Below are positions 61,450 through 64,000 of a stretch of 64,000 nt of DNA, in pieces. A program made the position numbers and the translations under genes. Source of the stretch: Corynebacterium aquilae DSM 44791 (GTDB lineage: Bacteria > Actinomycetota > Actinomycetes > Mycobacteriales > Mycobacteriaceae); assembly GCF_001941445.1 (NCBI RefSeq), contig NZ_CP009245.1, forward strand, positions 2,379,992 through 2,443,991, read 5' to 3'. Within the stretch, counting starts at the first letter, position 1. Every line of letters starts with the position of its first letter. The notes under the pieces are model-generated. The model did not search any database and was not told where the DNA came from. It saw only the letters and a list, made by a program, of their open reading frames with translations.

Positions 61450-63363
61450 CTAGCGGGGGCGGTTGCCGAAGTCGAGGTGGCTATCAACCCAGCGGATGGG
61501 TTCTCCTAGCAAGGCTTTGAGGTTTTCTTCTTCCTCGATTTCGTTGAGGGATTTTTGTACGGCGCGGCCTTTGGAGTTCTGGCTGCCGCCACGGCCTCCT
61601 GCTAAGGGGGCACCGCCGACCATTGGGGTTGCGCGCCCAGCCCCGTTGCCCGCGCCCGCACCAGTGTTTGTAGCGCCAGTTGCTCCGCCACCGGTACCCG
61701 AGGCTACTCCGCTGCCGCCGGTGGCAAGTCCACCGCCGAAGGCTCCGCGCGCCCCGGATGACAGACCAGCACTGCTTCGTGATCCGCCGAGTGCGCCGCC
61801 AGAAATACCCCGTCCAGCAGCACCACCTACTGCGCCCAAGGTCGGTGTGCCGCGTAGCGACGGGCGCGAACCGTGCGCACCGCCGCTGCTTCCGGTGCTT
61901 CCGCCTAGTACTGGGTTCAGCGATGCCCGATGAGCACCTGCGCCACGGAGTCCACCGGGAACGATGCCGGCACCCATAGCACCAATACCCGGCGCGCCAA
62001 CCCCGTTTACGTTTGTGCCGCCAACGGCACCCAGTCGGCCGGATCCGAGCTCAGGGGTTCGGAGTTCTGCGGGGTTCAAACCCCGGGCTGCCAGGCCTCC
62101 AAGGCCGGCTGCCCCAGCCCGCCCAAGCCCCGGGGTGATGGGTACCGGGTTGAGCGATACGCCCGATCCGCCGCCACCGATGCGGCCGACTCCCCCACCG
62201 GTGCCGACGCCACCTGCGGGGTTCAGTGGGGAAATGGTGCCAGTTCCGTTACCGACTCCAGGGATGGTTGCTGGGTTAAGCCCGACGGTGGCGCTTGCGG
62301 CTTGGGTGCCGATGCCTTTGAGGTCGCCCAGGTTGCTTTCGACCCCGGCGAACTGCCCTTGGGTTGCGCCACCAGTTACACCCGGGGCGTTGACTGCGCC
62401 CGATAGGGCCGAAGCACCGGTTACGGGTTTGTTCTCGGTGGCTTTGATACCGCCCTTGCCGTTGCCTTTAGCGTGGGCGGCCAAAGCGATTTCCCCACCA
62501 CCGCCGCCGGATCCGGGCATGGTCATCAAGTTGTTGATTGGGGGCACTGCTTCTTGCAGAGCACCATCGAAGTAGCTGATGAATTCGCCTAACAACTGCC
62601 GTTTAGCGGCTTCCCTTTCCTCGGGGTCTTCGATCAGCGCAACTTGTAACAGTGCGTCGTCGACGGTGGCTTGGCCCGCACTGTGAATAGAGACCATAGC
62701 GTCGGAGTAGCCAGCCATGGTGGATGCATTGGAGGCAAATACTGCTCCGGCATCGGCGATTTCTGTAATTCGCGCAGCCGCGTTTTCGATGGCTTCACCT
62801 TCGTTGGCTGCCAGGATGTCACTAGCGATAGAGCGGATGTCTTCAGACAGCTCGGTAGCTTGCGTCGACAGATCACGCCAAGCTTCACCAATAGCGGCAA
62901 GCGCCCCGGTGTCGGTGGCAGCAAATGCGGAAGACAGTGATTCCAGGCTGAAGCCACCGGCGGAAGGACGAGCGAACGGAAAGTCTTGGAAGTCTGGAGC
63001 GGGGCGTTCAGGAAATGTGATTTGGTCTTTGAGGCTGGTGCTTAAGCCACCGAACAGCTTGTCGAGACCTTGGCTCGTCACAAAGTCCTGTTGAGCGAAG
63101 GCGCTGTTGGTTGATCGCAGACCATCGCGGAACCAAGCGATTTGCTGAGCATAGGTTCGGAGCACTTCGAGCGCTGAACCAACACTTCCTCTGAGCACAT
63201 TGCCGTGACTCTCTGTCAACTCATCCAGCCCAGGCACCGAAGACAACCGCCCCCTGAAATTGGAGTGGTGTTTAAGGTGCACAATTTCCTCTGCCCTGAA
63301 ATATCCGTCGTCCGCACGTTTGATAGCAGCTTCAAAACGCTCAGGGTCAATTTTTAAGCTCAA
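61450..63363 (-). CDS. glycine-rich PPE/EspB-like protein, probable type VII secretion substrate
   Basis: 637 residues from a TTG at 63363 (SLKIDPERF), 5 nt after TGGAGG. A TTG at 63375 would overlap that site. Residues 1 to about 280 are helical with a W-x-x-G turn (AWFRDGLRS, about 80) and a second helical hairpin (IGEAWRDLSTQATELSEDI), as in WXG100/PPE/EspB-type proteins. Residues about 290-600 are very rich in Gly, Ala, Pro and Asn with LNPxxxPG-like repeats. A short acidic end follows (EIEEEENLKALLGEPI). The neighbour is a DUF3558 lipoprotein. No ESX core genes are in the window, so secretion is an inference. Confidence 0.6.
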   Translation of the reverse strand: MSLKIDPERFEAAIKRADDGYFRAEEIVHLKHHSNFRGRLSSVPGLDELTESHGNVLRGSVGSALEVLRTYAQQIAWFRDGLRSTNSAFAQQDFVTSQGLDKLFGGLSTSLKDQITFPERPAPDFQDFPFARPSAGGFSLESLSSAFAATDTGALAAIGEAWRDLSTQATELSEDIRSIASDILAANEGEAIENAAARITEIADAGAVFASNASTMAGYSDAMVSIHSAGQATVDDALLQVALIEDPEEREAAKRQLLGEFISYFDGALQEAVPPINNLMTMPGSGGGGGEIALAAHAKGNGKGGIKATENKPVTGASALSGAVNAPGVTGGATQGQFAGVESNLGDLKGIGTQAASATVGLNPATIPGVGNGTGTISPLNPAGGVGTGGGVGRIGGGGSGVSLNPVPITPGLGRAGAAGLGGLAARGLNPAELRTPELGSGRLGAVGGTNVNGVGAPGIGAMGAGIVPGGLRGAGAHRASLNPVLGGSTGSSGGAHGSRPSLRGTPTLGAVGGAAGRGISGGALGGSRSSAGLSSGARGAFGGGLATGGSGVASGTGGGATGATNTGAGAGNGAGRATPMVGGAPLAGGRGGSQNSKGRAVQKSLNEIEEEENLKALLGEPIRWVDSHLDFGNRPR

Positions 63364-63440
63364 AATAACCTCCAACTCGAGTTGCGTTTAATGGTGGTCA
63401 AATACGTAGATTGACCTCCATAACTCTCAGACGCAGATCC

Positions 63441-64000
63441 TCAAGACTTTGGTTCGTCGATCAACTGAGGTTCAAGCACCAGCAGGTCCGACATCATTTG
63501 CGCGACGGTTGCACAATAACGCTGCACGTCATTCTCTCCATATGGGCCGACGTACCCAACCCCCAACCGCCCCCTCCCCGTGTCAACCGAAGCTTGGCAG
63601 TTGTCTTTGATATCTGTTCCGTCGGTGAAATCTAGAAAATACACTCTGGAACTGAGTTCAATGACAGGCATGAAATTAATTAATAAGCCTTTTGCAACTA
63701 CATCTTCTTTGGTGACTTCGTCCGAAACCAGGCTGTAGTATCCCTGGCCCCCTTCTCCCCTAAACAAGCACGAACTAAAATTCCCCTCCCCCGACTCAAC
63801 ACCGTCTTCCTCGGCGAAACGGTTTGTTAATCCGATTTCGTCAAGGATTTTTTGATCGATTTCCCGGCACGGCCTAATGAAGGAAGTGACCCCGGAGAGA
63901 TCAGTTTCTTGCCCAGAGCCATTGTCTTGTGTCGCATGAACGGTTACAGGTTCAGACGTTCGGGTTTCGTTTGTTGTTGAGGTTTTCGCGCAACTAGCGA
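63441..64000 (-). CDS. DUF3558-like lipoprotein, 5' end beyond the window
   Basis: The frame is open from the stop at 63441 to the window edge (about 186 codons). Near the edge it reads ASCAKTSTTNET, which fits the end of a lipobox, so only the signal peptide is missing. The mature part has IRPCREIDQKILDEIGL, then SSCLFRGEGGQGYYSL, then DNCQASVDTG and a Cys in the final helix (RYCATVAQMM): four cysteines in the DUF3558 pattern. DUF3558 lipoproteins are actinobacterial and of unknown function. It precedes the Gly-rich PPE-like gene on the same strand by 77 bp. Confidence 0.7.
   Translation of the reverse strand, partial: ASCAKTSTTNETRTSEPVTVHATQDNGSGQETDLSGVTSFIRPCREIDQKILDEIGLTNRFAEEDGVESGEGNFSSCLFRGEGGQGYYSLVSDEVTKEDVVAKGLLINFMPVIELSSRVYFLDFTDGTDIKDNCQASVDTGRGRLGVGYVGPYGENDVQRYCATVAQMMSDLLVLEPQLIDEPKS

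Overview
The window looks like a chromosomal segment of a high-GC actinobacterium, most likely a Corynebacterium or close relative. The evidence is the GC-rich coding sequence, small secreted proteins with excalibur domains or Gly/Ser-rich tails, a Pat-type GNAT/acyl-CoA-synthetase next to an AcuC deacetylase, a PPE-like Gly-rich protein beside a DUF3558 lipoprotein, and several TetR regulators with their own dyad sites. I cannot name the species. No rRNA, tRNA or CRISPR array was seen, and no intact insertion sequence.

Layout. 0-7.7 kb: FAD oxidoreductase, small membrane protein, DUF2254 membrane protein, secreted sialidase, and a hexose-phosphate antiporter gene (uhpT) broken by one in-frame TGA. 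7.7-11.8 kb: purSQL and a DJ-1/PfpI (Hsp31-like) protein. 12.2-22.5 kb: thiolase, 3-hydroxyisobutyryl-CoA hydrolase, enoyl-CoA hydratase, acyl-CoA ligase, acyl-CoA dehydrogenase and an HSD10-like dehydrogenase, with a TetR/GAP-family membrane protein pair between them. 22.5-26.4 kb: lysine acetyltransferase and AcuC deacetylase in one operon. 27.3-30 kb: an Old Yellow Enzyme fused to a DJ-1/PfpI domain, opposite a TetR gene, followed by a 22-bp minisatellite. 30.6-35 kb: mmsA, mmsB and a GntP permease. With the enzymes at 12-22 kb these cover most of the valine and isoleucine acyl-CoA routes.

35-41 kb is an accessory stretch: a TetR gene, two small secreted paralogues, two excalibur proteins, an orphan zinc-ribbon protein, and remnants of an M81/MlrC peptidase and a probable ROK-family protein that meet at one breakpoint. 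41.5-50.5 kb is a one-strand eight-gene cluster for trans-4-hydroxy-L-proline use: symporter, pyrroline-hydroxycarboxylate deaminase, 4-hydroxyproline epimerase, GntR regulator, three-subunit D-hydroxyproline dehydrogenase and 2-oxoglutarate semialdehyde dehydrogenase. 50.8-54.5 kb is an AT-richer island with a divergent restriction-modification pair (the methylase has DSPY for DPPY) and an unknown membrane protein. 54.8-58 kb is a siderophore-type ABC importer. 58.4-60.1 kb is a KmtR-like ArsR regulator plus an MFS exporter. 60.2-61.4 kb holds glutathione peroxidase and BluB. The window ends in a Gly-rich PPE/ESX-like protein and a DUF3558 lipoprotein cut by the edge.

Taken together the genes suggest a host-associated organism: sialidase, hydroxyproline (collagen) catabolism, branched-chain acid oxidation, iron uptake and electrophile defence. 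The strongest leads are the OYE-DJ-1 fusion under a TetR regulator (a one-protein counterpart of the E. coli nemRA-gloA logic), the hydroxyproline regulon with its candidate ACATTGCA operators, and the secreted-protein family with a conserved Ser-rich end.
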